From: an uncultured Algibacter sp.
GTDB taxonomy: Bacteria > Bacteroidota > Bacteroidia > Flavobacteriales > Flavobacteriaceae
NCBI GenBank assembly: GCA_947502405.1
Contig: CANMZT010000001.1
Location: 124,001 to 188,000 of the forward strand
DNA length: 64,000 bases
Direction: 5' to 3'
In this document: positions 1-7,820 of the stretch, one piece after another
Numbering within the stretch: the stretch's first letter is position 1
Layout of the letters: each line of letters opens with the position of its first letter
Program-made: the position numbers and the translations under genes
The notes under the pieces: generated by a model
Databases searched by the model: none
What the model was told of the DNA's origin: nothing
What the model saw: the letters and a program-made list of their open reading frames with translations, nothing else

Positions 1-1
1 G

Positions 2-1417
2 AGTTGTGAAGTGTTAAGAGAGAAAATAAAAGCAACCTTAAATGAAGACGCTCCAGTAAACGTGCTAAAAGGTAACACGATAGCTTCTGGTTTTTCTTCA
101 GAATTAGACGAGTTACGTGGGTTGTCCAAATCTGGAAAAGATTATCTGGATAATATGTTAGAGCGAGAAAGTGAGCGCACTGGTATCACCTCATTAAAGA
201 TAGCTTCCAATAACGTGTTTGGGTATTATATAGAAGTGAGAAATACGCATAAAGATAAGGTGCCTGAAGAGTGGATTAGAAAGCAAACTTTAGTTAGTGC
301 AGAGCGTTATATCACTGAAGAACTTAAAGAATACGAGGCTAAAATTTTAGGAGCTGAAGAACGTATTTTGGCTATCGAGCAGCAACTCTTTTCTGAACTG
401 GTAGGTTGGATGAATCAGTATATCAAAGCGGTTCAGCAAAATGCATACTTAATAGGTCAGTTAGATTGCTTATGTGGCTTTGCTCAATTAGCAAAAGATA
501 ATACCTATGTGTATCCAACAATTGATGATACTTTTGATTTAGATATTAAAGACGGTCGTCATCCTGTAATTGAAAAGCAATTACCAATTGGTGAAGCCTT
601 CATTGCTAATGATGTTTTTTTAGATAGAGACTCGCAACAAATTATCATGATTACAGGGCCAAATATGTCTGGTAAATCAGCTATTTTGCGTCAAACTGCA
701 CTCATTGTACTTTTAGCGCAAATAGGAAGTTTTGTGCCTGCTAAAGAAGCTAAAATAGGTTTAGTAGATAAGATTTTTACTCGGGTTGGCGCCAGTGATA
801 ATATCTCGATGGGAGAATCAACTTTTATGGTTGAAATGAATGAAACCGCATCTATTTTGAATAATATATCTGATAGAAGTTTAGTGTTACTAGATGAAAT
901 TGGTCGTGGCACAAGTACTTATGATGGTATTTCTATTGCTTGGGCTATTAGTGAATATTTGCATGAACATCCCTCAAAACCAAAAACTTTATTTGCTACA
1001 CACTACCATGAGCTTAATGAAATGAGTGAAACCTTTGAACGTATTAAAAACTTTAATGTTTCTGTAAAAGAACTGAAAGACAATGTTTTGTTTTTGCGAA
1101 AATTAGTGGAAGGTGGAAGTGCGCATAGTTTTGGAATTCATGTTGCTAAAATGGCTGGAATGCCGCAACAGGTATTGAGACGCGCTAATAAAATTCTTGA
1201 AAAATTAGAAAAATCACATTCGAGTGAAGAACTTACAGATAAAGTAAAAACTTTGCATGATGATATGCAATTGAGTTTCTTTAACTTGGATGATCCATTA
1301 TTGGAAAATATTAAAGATGAAATTTTACATACTGATATAGATACACTTACACCAGTTGAAGCACTTATGAAATTGAACGAGATTAAGCGTATGTTGGTAA
1401 AGAAAAAGCAAGCTTAA
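2..1417 (+). CDS. mutS: DNA mismatch repair protein MutS (5' end outside window)
   Basis: This is the C-terminal half of MutS, which recognises mismatches as a dimer and starts methyl-independent mismatch repair. The frame is open to the left edge (codons before the first GTG at 11 still read through), so the gene begins outside the window and about 390-400 residues are missing compared with typical MutS of about 860. Visible are the lever/clamp helices, the ATPase with Walker A GPNMSGKS at about residue 219 of the visible part, the dimer motif [12 protein letters not shown], the FATHYHEL segment and the C-terminal helix-turn-helix region. MutS1 rather than MutS2: there is no Smr domain and the clamp region is typical. 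It is followed by the tRNA pair. Confidence 0.96.
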   Translation, partial: SCEVLREKIKATLNEDAPVNVLKGNTIASGFSSELDELRGLSKSGKDYLDNMLERESERTGITSLKIASNNVFGYYIEVRNTHKDKVPEEWIRKQTLVSAERYITEELKEYEAKILGAEERILAIEQQLFSELVGWMNQYIKAVQQNAYLIGQLDCLCGFAQLAKDNTYVYPTIDDTFDLDIKDGRHPVIEKQLPIGEAFIANDVFLDRDSQQIIMITGPNMSGKSAILRQTALIVLLAQIGSFVPAKEAKIGLVDKIFTRVGASDNISMGESTFMVEMNETASILNNISDRSLVLLDEIGRGTSTYDGISIAWAISEYLHEHPSKPKTLFATHYHELNEMSETFERIKNFNVSVKELKDNVLFLRKLVEGGSAHSFGIHVAKMAGMPQQVLRRANKILEKLEKSHSSEELTDKVKTLHDDMQLSFFNLDDPLLENIKDEILHTDIDTLTPVEALMKLNEIKRMLVKKKQA

Positions 1418-1446
1418 AAATATTTTGATTTATTTTTAGAAAAGGC

Positions 1447-1476
1447 TTTGCAATTCCTAGAAATATTTTAAATTTG
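1447..1476 (+). promoter_or_regulatory. Promoter of the tRNA-Gly/tRNA-Leu unit
   Basis: A -33 box TTTG at 1447-1450 is followed after 18 bases by a -7 box TAAATTTG at 1469-1476. This fits the Bacteroidota primary sigma consensus (TTTG, about 19 bases, TAnnTTTG). A start near 1482 would place tRNA-Gly about 35 bases downstream. Confidence 0.7.
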
Positions 1477-1515
1477 CATCCGCAATCGAGAGGTTGTATG
1501 TTCATTAAAAAGACT

Positions 1516-1587
1516 GCGAAAGTAGCTCAGGGGTAGAGCATCACCTTGCCAAGGTGAGGGTCGCGGGTTCAAATCCCGTCTTTCGCT
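1516..1587 (+). tRNA. tRNA-Gly (GCC)
   Basis: A full cloverleaf can be folded by eye. The acceptor stem GCGAAAG pairs with CTTTCGC, the T arm has the usual GGTTCAAATCC, and the anticodon stem TCACC/GGTGA carries loop TTGCCAA with anticodon GCC. The discriminator base is T. CCA is not encoded. Confidence 0.95.
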
Positions 1588-1619
1588 CTGATACTTTCTT
1601 AAAATATACCAATTAAGTA

Positions 1620-1703
1620 GCTGAAGTGGTGGAATTGGTAGACACGTTGGACTTAAAATCCAATGGACATTAGTCCGTGCGGGTTCAAGTCCCGCCTTCA
1701 GTA
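1620..1703 (+). tRNA. tRNA-Leu (UAA)
   Basis: Class II tRNA with a long variable arm. The acceptor stem GCTGAAG pairs with CTTCAGT (one G-U pair at the end), the anticodon stem TTGGA/TCCAA carries loop CTTAAAA with anticodon TAA, and the T arm reads GGGTTCAAGTCCC. It lies 32 bases after tRNA-Gly and is probably on the same transcript. CCA is not encoded. Confidence 0.95.
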
Positions 1704-1708
1704 CAGAT

Positions 1709-1741
1709 AAAAAGCCGAAACTTTAGTTTCGGCTTTTTTTA
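1709..1741 (+). terminator. Terminator after the tRNA unit
   Basis: Hairpin AAGCCGAAAC-TTTA-GTTTCGGCTT directly followed by a T run, 9 bases after tRNA-Leu. Confidence 0.9.
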
Positions 1742-1768
1742 TAGCACTATATTATTTTTAATAATAAA

Positions 1769-1796
1769 AAAAAGCTACCAATTAGGTAGCTTTTTC
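1769..1796 (-). terminator. Terminator of the repeat lipoprotein gene
   Basis: Hairpin AAAGCTACC-AATTA-GGTAGCTTT with an A run on the left, giving a T run when read on the minus strand. It lies just past the stop of the lipoprotein at 1817. Confidence 0.8.
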
Positions 1797-1816
1797 AATT
1801 TATAAACTTGTCTAAA

Positions 1817-2161
1817 TTAATGACCTGTTTTTAATTTATCTGCTTCTTTTTTTACTGCATCAGCAGCTTTATCAACAGTTTCTCCTGCGGCATCCACAGC
1901 TTTATCTACAGCTTCACCAGCTTTGTTAGCAGCATCGCCAGCGGCATCAACTGCATTATCTACAGCTTCACCAGCAGCATCAGCAGCATTTTCAACAGCC
2001 TCACCTGCAGTGTTAGCTGCATTATCTACAGCTTCACCAGCGGCATCAGCAGCATTTTCAACAGCTTCTTCTATCGAATCTGCTTTTTTTGTGTCTCTAC
2101 ATGATGTGAAACTTAAACTTAAAGCTAACAATAAGATTGAACTTAATACTAATTTTTTCAT
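1817..2161 (-). CDS. Small lipoprotein with 11-residue amphipathic helix repeats
   Basis: A 114-residue predicted lipoprotein of unknown function. Residues 1-20 are a type II signal peptide ending in a lipobox (FTSC, Cys21). Residues 32-104 are six copies of an 11-residue unit like EAVDNAADAAG plus one short 7-residue unit, then a Lys-rich tail. The composition (Ala, Glu, Asp, Lys, no Pro and almost no aromatics) predicts a long amphipathic helix like LEA group 3 or apolipoprotein repeats; that is an inference from periodicity, not a family assignment. The protein would be anchored in a membrane facing the periplasm or surface. It is a single gene with its own terminator. Confidence 0.8.
   Translation of the reverse strand: MKKLVLSSILLLALSLSFTSCRDTKKADSIEEAVENAADAAGEAVDNAANTAGEAVENAADAAGEAVDNAVDAAGDAANKAGEAVDKAVDAAGETVDKAADAVKKEADKLKTGH
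1850..2068 (-). repeat. 33-bp tandem coding repeats
   Basis: The 11-residue units of the lipoprotein are encoded by imperfect 33-bp tandem repeats: six full units and one 21-bp unit lacking four codons. Some units are nearly identical at DNA level, so copy number could vary between strains by slippage. Confidence 0.85.
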
Positions 2162-2261
2162 CGGTTTTTGTTTTAGTGTTAATTATTTTTTAGTCAATGC
2201 CAATTTAATGACTTTTAATCAGAATTACGAATATTTGTATAATTCTTAGATTAAAACACAA

Positions 2262-3497
2262 CTATATACGTAGGTAATATAGTATTTGGATGACAGCACC
2301 ACGATTATTTTGTATAAATGCTTTATTTTTTGACCCCAGTTCTCGACATAAGTCACTATTGTTAATTAATTTTTTAACTAGTTCATCAAATTCAGTTTGT
2401 GTAGAAATGGAGAACATGCCTCCATTGTCAATTAAAGCTTGTGCTTCAGGGAATTTGTGATGATTGGAACCAATAATGATAGGTACACCAAAAACCGCTG
2501 GTTCTAAGGTGTTATGTAATCCCGTATTACCCATTGCTCCTCCTACATAAGTAATGTCTGCATAATTATAAATCTTTGAAAGGATTCCAATAGTGTCAAC
2601 AATAAAAACTTGTTTTTCAGAAAGCTGTTTGTTGTCTTTTTCAGAAAACAAAACATTGCTTTTAGTTAGTTTTTCTTGAAAGTTTTTTATTTGTGATGTC
2701 TTAATATTGTGAGGGGCAATAATAAATTTTAAATCTTTTGAGGATTCAGAATTAATAAAATTTATAAACAGGGCTTCGTCTTCTGGCCAGGTACTACCAG
2801 CTACGATACAGGTTTTTTTGTTCTTGAAAATTTCAATAAAATCTAATTTATTATCGGTGTTTAATTGATTGTTAACTCGATCAAAACGCGTGTCGCCAGA
2901 AACTGTTACTTGATTGTAATCTATGTGTTGAAGTAATTTTTTTGAAGATTCATTTTGAGTAAAGATATGTTCAAAAGCAAATAGAGCTTTTTTGAAAGGC
3001 GTGTTGTAACTTTTGAAATAAAACTGATTTTTTCTGAATGAAGCTGAAATTAATATAGCTCGGAGGTTTTTTTGTTTTAATTTGAGCAAGAAATTTGGCC
3101 AAATATCATATTTGACGAATACAGTAAGGTCTGGATTTAATATATCAAAAAATCGTTTTACGTTAGCTTTAGTGTCTAGAGGTAGATAGATAACTATGTC
3201 AGCAATCTGAGTGTTTTTTCTAATTTCATATCCAGATGGAGAGAAAAAACTAAGGATTATCTTGTGATGTTTGTAATGATTTCTTAGTTCTGAAAAAACA
3301 GGAAGACCTTGTTCATATTCACCTAAAGATGCACAATGAAACCAAAGTGTTTTATCTTCTTTTTTTAGGTTGTTTTCTAAGACTTCAAAAGTTGATTGTC
3401 TTCCGATAACACCCTTTTTGAGTTTAGAATTAAACAAGGCTCCAAACTTTACACCAAAAGTTGCAAGATATATTCCTATGTTATAAATAAAGTGCAA
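2262..3497 (-). CDS. waaA: 3-deoxy-D-manno-octulosonic acid (KDO) transferase
   Basis: WaaA/KdtA moves KDO from CMP-KDO to lipid IVA at the inner face of the cytoplasmic membrane, starting the lipopolysaccharide core. The 411-residue length matches the family (about 400-425). Seen are an N-terminal hydrophobic anchor (about 5-25), the motif WFHCASLGEYEQ near residue 52, a SPSGYE segment, the nucleotide-sugar half with GSTWPEDE, and a late GGAMGNTGLHNTLEPAVFG segment that is the GT30 donor site. It is transcribed away from the DegT aminotransferase. Start chosen at the ATG giving a complete N-terminal anchor. Confidence 0.95.
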   Translation of the reverse strand: MHFIYNIGIYLATFGVKFGALFNSKLKKGVIGRQSTFEVLENNLKKEDKTLWFHCASLGEYEQGLPVFSELRNHYKHHKIILSFFSPSGYEIRKNTQIADIVIYLPLDTKANVKRFFDILNPDLTVFVKYDIWPNFLLKLKQKNLRAILISASFRKNQFYFKSYNTPFKKALFAFEHIFTQNESSKKLLQHIDYNQVTVSGDTRFDRVNNQLNTDNKLDFIEIFKNKKTCIVAGSTWPEDEALFINFINSESSKDLKFIIAPHNIKTSQIKNFQEKLTKSNVLFSEKDNKQLSEKQVFIVDTIGILSKIYNYADITYVGGAMGNTGLHNTLEPAVFGVPIIIGSNHHKFPEAQALIDNGGMFSISTQTEFDELVKKLINNSDLCRELGSKNKAFIQNNRGAVIQILYYLRI

Positions 3498-3543
3498 TAT
3501 TCTTTCTTTAAATGCTAAAATACATTTCTTTAAAATAAATTCA

Positions 3544-3574
3544 TTGGTTAGCGTTAATCATTTTTGTAATTTTG
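3544..3574 (+). promoter_or_regulatory. Promoter of the DegT aminotransferase-galE operon
   Basis: The -7 box TAATTTTG at 3567-3574 matches TAnnTTTG exactly; TTG at 3544-3546, 20 bases upstream, is a plausible -33 box. This implies a 5' leader of about 70 bases before the ATG at 3654. Confidence 0.55.
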
Positions 3575-3653
3575 TTGAACGTTAGTCCGCAAGAGATTAA
3601 CATCAGAATAAGTCATTATTGTTACTTTAAATACTGGCTGCAATTTTCTTTAG

Positions 3654-4811
3654 ATGAAAAAAATTCAAATGGTTGACCTTAAAGGTCAGTATAACGATAT
3701 AAAAGATATTGTTAACCCTTCTATACAAGAAGTCATCGAAAAAACAGCATTTATTAATGGACCTAAAGTTCATGATTTTCAGAGAAATTTAGAAGCTTAC
3801 TTAGATGTTAAACATGTAATACCTTGCGCAAACGGAACCGATGCGTTGCAAATAGCAATGATGGGAGTTGGTTTGAAACCAGGTGATGAGGTTATTACTG
3901 CCGATTTTACTTTTGCTGCTACAGTTGAGGTTATAGCGCTTTTACAATTAACACCAGTTTTGGTTGATGTTAATGAAGATGATTTTAATATCAATATTGA
4001 AGCCATAAAAAAAGTAATTACACCACAGACAAAAGCTATTGTGCCAGTTCATTTATTTGGGCAATGTGCTAATATGGAGGCTATTATGGAAATAGCAAAA
4101 GAATATAATTTATTTGTTATTGAGGATAATGCCCAAGCTATCGGAGCTAATTACACCTACGCTGATGGAACTAAAGTGAAAGCTGGAACTATTGGAAATG
4201 TTGGTGCTACATCATTTTTTCCTTCAAAAAACCTTGGTTGTTATGGAGATGGAGGTGCTATTTTTACTAATGATGATGATTTAGCACATACTATACGGGG
4301 TATTGTAAATCATGGCATGTATGAACGTTATCATCATGATGTAGTTGGTGTAAATTCTAGATTAGATAGTATTCAAGCAGCAGTTTTAGATGCAAAATTA
4401 CCACGTTTAGATAGTTATAACAAAGCTAGACAACAGGCTGCTAAAAAATATACTAAAGCTTTTGAAGGGATTGATAATATAATAACCCCTAAAACAGTTA
4501 GTAAAAGTTGTGATGGTATTTGTGATACCTGTGATTGTCATGTATTTCATCAGTATACATTAAGAGTAAAAGGCATAGATAGAGATGCTTTGGTAAAACA
4601 TTTAAACGAGAATGGTATTCCTTGTGGTGTCTATTACCCAATACCGTTACATAAGCAAAAAGCGTATCTCGATGAGAGGTATGCTGAAGCTGATTTTGAA
4701 GTAACGAATACATTGGTAAAAGATGTTATATCATTACCAATGCATACAGAATTAGATGACGAACAAATTGAATTTATTACATCAACAATAATAAAGTTTA
4801 TAAATGAGTAA
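3654..4811 (+). CDS. DegT/DnrJ/EryC1/StrS family PLP aminotransferase
   Basis: A 385-residue sugar aminotransferase of the DegT/WecE type, which converts a keto-deoxy nucleotide sugar to the amino sugar for surface polysaccharide. Visible are the N-terminal DLKGQY segment, the GTDAL phosphate-site motif near residue 62, VPVHLFGQ, the DNAQAIGA segment with the PLP-binding Asp, and SFFPSKNLG with the aldimine Lys at about 191. An unusual Cys cluster C286-x3-C290-x2-C293-x-C295 is inserted just before the conserved HVFHQY segment. The stop overlaps the galE start by 8 bases, so the two are translated together. The exact substrate cannot be told from sequence. Confidence 0.93.
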   Translation: MKKIQMVDLKGQYNDIKDIVNPSIQEVIEKTAFINGPKVHDFQRNLEAYLDVKHVIPCANGTDALQIAMMGVGLKPGDEVITADFTFAATVEVIALLQLTPVLVDVNEDDFNINIEAIKKVITPQTKAIVPVHLFGQCANMEAIMEIAKEYNLFVIEDNAQAIGANYTYADGTKVKAGTIGNVGATSFFPSKNLGCYGDGGAIFTNDDDLAHTIRGIVNHGMYERYHHDVVGVNSRLDSIQAAVLDAKLPRLDSYNKARQQAAKKYTKAFEGIDNIITPKTVSKSCDGICDTCDCHVFHQYTLRVKGIDRDALVKHLNENGIPCGVYYPIPLHKQKAYLDERYAEADFEVTNTLVKDVISLPMHTELDDEQIEFITSTIIKFINE

Positions 4812-5829
4812 AATATTAGTTACTGGAGGATTAGGATTTATTGGTTCACATACAGTTGTTGAACTTCAAAATGAAGGATATGAAGTTGTTATTATTGATG
4901 ATTTATCAAATTCTTCTGAAAAAGTATTAGATAGGATTACAGCTATTACTGGTAAAAAACCAATTTTTGAAAAGTTAGATTTAAAGGATAAAGCCAGAGT
5001 TGAAGCTTTTTTTGAAAAGCATAATAATGTGAAAGGTGTTATTCATTTCGCTGCTAGCAAAGCTGTTGGAGAAAGCGTTAAAGAACCTTTGATGTATTAT
5101 GAAAATAACATTGGTTCGCTTGTTTATATTCTTAAAGAATTAAAGAAATTGCCATCAGCTGCATTTATTTTTAGTTCTTCTTGTACGGTATACGGGCAAG
5201 CTGATGAATTACCTATTACTGAAAATGCTCCTGTTAAAAAAGCAGAATCACCATACGGCAACACCAAACAAATTGGTGAAGAAATTATACGGGATACATG
5301 CAAAGTTGTGCCTACTTTGAAAGCAATTGCTTTGCGTTATTTTAATCCAATTGGTGCTCATGAATCTGTTGAAATTGGCGAATTACCAATTGGAGTTCCT
5401 CAAAATCTTGTTCCGTTTATTACCCAAACCGCTATAGGATTACGTGAAGAGTTGTCCGTATTCGGAGACGATTACCCAACTCCTGATGGAACATGTATTC
5501 GAGATTATATTCATGTTGTAGATTTAGCTAAAGCCCATGTTATAGCTCTAGGTAGATTATTAAAAGGTAAAAATAAGGCTAACTATGAAACGTTTAATTT
5601 GGGAACAGGTAAAGGGAGTTCTGTTCTTGAAGTAGTTCAATCTTTTGAAAGAGTTTCCGGAAAGAAATTAAATTATAAGATAGTAGGAAGAAGAGAAGGT
5701 GATATTATTTCGGCTTATGCAGATACTAATAAAGCGAATAATGAATTAGGTTGGAAAACTAAATTATCGCTTGACGATGCTATGAGTTCTGCTTGGAAAT
5801 GGGAACAGAAAGTTAGAGCTAGCGAATAA
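4804..5829 (+). CDS. galE: UDP-glucose 4-epimerase
   Basis: A 341-residue extended short-chain dehydrogenase. The NAD-binding motif GGLGFIGSH lies at residues 8-16, the catalytic SSSCTVYG segment at about 124 and YGNTK with the active Tyr at about 151; IRDYIHVVDLAKAH and LNLGTGKGSS-like segments are typical of GalE. It interconverts UDP-Glc and UDP-Gal (or the GlcNAc forms) in the cytoplasm for LPS and capsule. It overlaps the aminotransferase upstream and is followed by a terminator. Confidence 0.95.
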   Translation: MSKILVTGGLGFIGSHTVVELQNEGYEVVIIDDLSNSSEKVLDRITAITGKKPIFEKLDLKDKARVEAFFEKHNNVKGVIHFAASKAVGESVKEPLMYYENNIGSLVYILKELKKLPSAAFIFSSSCTVYGQADELPITENAPVKKAESPYGNTKQIGEEIIRDTCKVVPTLKAIALRYFNPIGAHESVEIGELPIGVPQNLVPFITQTAIGLREELSVFGDDYPTPDGTCIRDYIHVVDLAKAHVIALGRLLKGKNKANYETFNLGTGKGSSVLEVVQSFERVSGKKLNYKIVGRREGDIISAYADTNKANNELGWKTKLSLDDAMSSAWKWEQKVRASE

Positions 5830-5851
5830 GTTAATTGAAGCCAAAAAAAAC

Positions 5852-5884
5852 GAAAGACCACTATAATAGTGGTCTTTTTTTTTC
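5852..5884 (+). terminator. Terminator after galE
   Basis: Hairpin AAAGACCACTA-TAA-TAGTGGTCTTT followed by a T run, 25 bases after the galE stop. Confidence 0.9.
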
Positions 5885-5914
5885 TCTAATTACATACAAC
5901 GCATTTATGAAGAA

Positions 5915-5937
5915 GTAAACTATTATCGGGAGTTACC
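5915..5937 (+). promoter_or_regulatory. Candidate operator before the AraC-type regulator gene
   Basis: GTAAACTATTAT followed by CGGGAGTTACC. The same 12-base core and a GGG..GTTACC tail recur at 7606-7627 before susC, and the ends GTAA/TTAC are inverted. It lies about 110 bases before the regulator start, so autoregulation is possible. This is a pattern match only. Confidence 0.5.
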
Positions 5938-6045
5938 TTTTTAAGAAAGTTTTAAGAATATTAACAGGCATTTATTTATAACTTGATATAACTGTTAGTT
6001 TGTGCTATACAATTGTGTTTTTTTGCTCATACTAATAACCAATTC

Positions 6046-7575
6046 ATGACTATTCAAACCAAAATTCTAATATTTTTTTTGAGTCTTTTTATACTTGTTA
6101 ATAAATTGACGGCGCAAGTATTGGATGAAAATATCTCATTTAAGAATCAACAAACTGAAATAGACAGTTTGTTAAATGAGGTAAATATTGATAGTGATAT
6201 GAATCAACTGGAATTACTGGTTCTTTATAATGATGCAGCAAATAATAATCATCCTGATTCTATCAATATATATAAAAAATTGGCACTCTTAAATGCTGAA
6301 TTAGAACAACCTAAGGATGCACTTAAGTATACAAAAATGTATATAAATAATACTTTTGATTTTTCAATTTTAAAGGATAAATCATTTGATTCTATAAACA
6401 ATACAGAGGAATACAAACAGTTAGACAAGGAGTTTAATTTCAATGTAAGTGGCTTAGCGTTTGTCTATTTTTATACTGCTTTGATTGGGTTTTTTTTTAT
6501 GTTAGCTATTAGCATTAATAAAAAGGCTAAACCTTATGCTAAAATTTTAATTTCAATTTTTGTGGGAATTCAAAGTTTATTTATTCTTGAATTTGTGCTT
6601 TACATGACGAATGCTAGATATGAGTTTCCGCATACTTACCGTATGTCTTCAATAGCTGTATTACTATTAGGTCCCTTGTTGCTTTTTTATTTTAAAAGTC
6701 TCTCAAGTGGTTTTAAATTTAAAATTAAAGATGTTTTGCATCTTTTGCCAACTTTGGGATTATTGTTTTTTCTAATACCTATATACATTTTACCAGCTAA
6801 TGAGAAGTTTAAAATGATGTTGGGTATAAATGAATTATATATTAACTATGATATCGGAATATTTAGTACTAAAGTATTGTCGCTAATTATTTATACTTTT
6901 TTGATTAATTCATTTCTTAAAAAGAGAAAAAAATCAATAGAGGGTCATCCAGAATCATTGAAAAGAAACTGGGAGTCAAGCATATTTAATATCTATGTGG
7001 CATATATTGTTTCTTATGTTTTGTACGGTGTTTCAATCTTAACACAGATAGGTCAGTTATCTATGGTTATATACCATATAATGGTTGCACTTATGTGTTT
7101 TATGCTAATCTACATAGTTTATATGGGCTATGTTCAGCCTGATATATTCAGTAATACACATATTCCTTTAAAGAAAAGATTATTTTCTGAAAAATATAAG
7201 AAATCTGGACTCACTGATAATTTGTCTAATGAACTAAAAGAAAATTTGATTAAACTCCTTGTTGAGGATAAAATTTTTAAAGAAAGCAGCATAAATTTAG
7301 AAACATTAGCATTAAAACTTAATACAACAAGGCACAATGCATCTCAAATAATAAATGAGCATTTTAAAATGAATTTCTTCGAATTAATTAATAAGTTCAG
7401 AATTAATGAAGCTATAAAAATATTAGAAGAAGATGTTAATGGTAATTTAAATATTATTGATATTGCTTACGAGGTAGGTTATAATAATAAAGTTACATTC
7501 AACAAAGCTTTTAAAAAAGAAACAAACACAACACCTTCAGAGTATATAAGTACTTCTCTAAAAAAAACCACCTAG
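6046..7575 (+). CDS. Membrane-embedded AraC-family transcriptional regulator
   Basis: A 509-residue regulator with an unusual layout: a signal peptide or first membrane helix (residues 1-24, ending LTAQ), a periplasmic part to about 125, about seven membrane helices from about 130 to 365, and a C-terminal AraC DNA-binding domain (about 410-505) with the second helix-turn-helix signature GYNNKVTFNKAFKKET. The ATG at 6046 is preferred over an upstream TTG at 6013 because it begins the signal peptide. It sits directly before a SusC/SusD operon and most likely senses its substrate and switches that operon. The ligand is unknown. Confidence 0.85.
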   Translation: MTIQTKILIFFLSLFILVNKLTAQVLDENISFKNQQTEIDSLLNEVNIDSDMNQLELLVLYNDAANNNHPDSINIYKKLALLNAELEQPKDALKYTKMYINNTFDFSILKDKSFDSINNTEEYKQLDKEFNFNVSGLAFVYFYTALIGFFFMLAISINKKAKPYAKILISIFVGIQSLFILEFVLYMTNARYEFPHTYRMSSIAVLLLGPLLLFYFKSLSSGFKFKIKDVLHLLPTLGLLFFLIPIYILPANEKFKMMLGINELYINYDIGIFSTKVLSLIIYTFLINSFLKKRKKSIEGHPESLKRNWESSIFNIYVAYIVSYVLYGVSILTQIGQLSMVIYHIMVALMCFMLIYIVYMGYVQPDIFSNTHIPLKKRLFSEKYKKSGLTDNLSNELKENLIKLLVEDKIFKESSINLETLALKLNTTRHNASQIINEHFKMNFFELINKFRINEAIKILEEDVNGNLNIIDIAYEVGYNNKVTFNKAFKKETNTTPSEYISTSLKKTT

Positions 7576-7627
7576 TAAACTACTGGTAAACCATTAACGG
7601 CATAGGTAAACTATTATAAGGGTTACC
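7575..7627 (+). promoter_or_regulatory. Candidate AraC operator array before susC
   Basis: Three direct copies of GTAAAC begin at 7575, 7586 and 7606, that is 11 and 20 bases apart, or about one and two helical turns. The last is part of GGTAAACTATTAT-AAGGGTTACC, an inverted GGTAA/TTACC that also matches the site at 5915. Helical phasing of direct repeats is how AraC proteins usually bind. Confidence 0.5.
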
Positions 7628-7820
7628 TCAATTTACTCGCATTATCACTTCATTTATCATGCAATTGTTAAAGGTAGGTAGTAAAAGGACTTTACTTACT
7701 TTAGATTCCTCTAAACTTTTTTTCAAAAAAAGTAAAGTATAATTTTTTGAATTAGTCACTTAAAAAAACTTTGCTACCTCCTTTTTTCAATCTGCATAGA
7801 CTAACTCAAATAATTATAAA

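Noticed and set aside
1850-2068. Regular direct repeats that look at first like a CRISPR array
   Set aside because: The repeats are contiguous 33-bp coding units without spacers, in frame inside a lipoprotein gene, and no cas gene is near.
1923-2249. Plus-strand 108-residue frame rich in Ala, Ser and Pro
   Set aside because: It is the antisense shadow of the repeat lipoprotein; it has no start context or family likeness.
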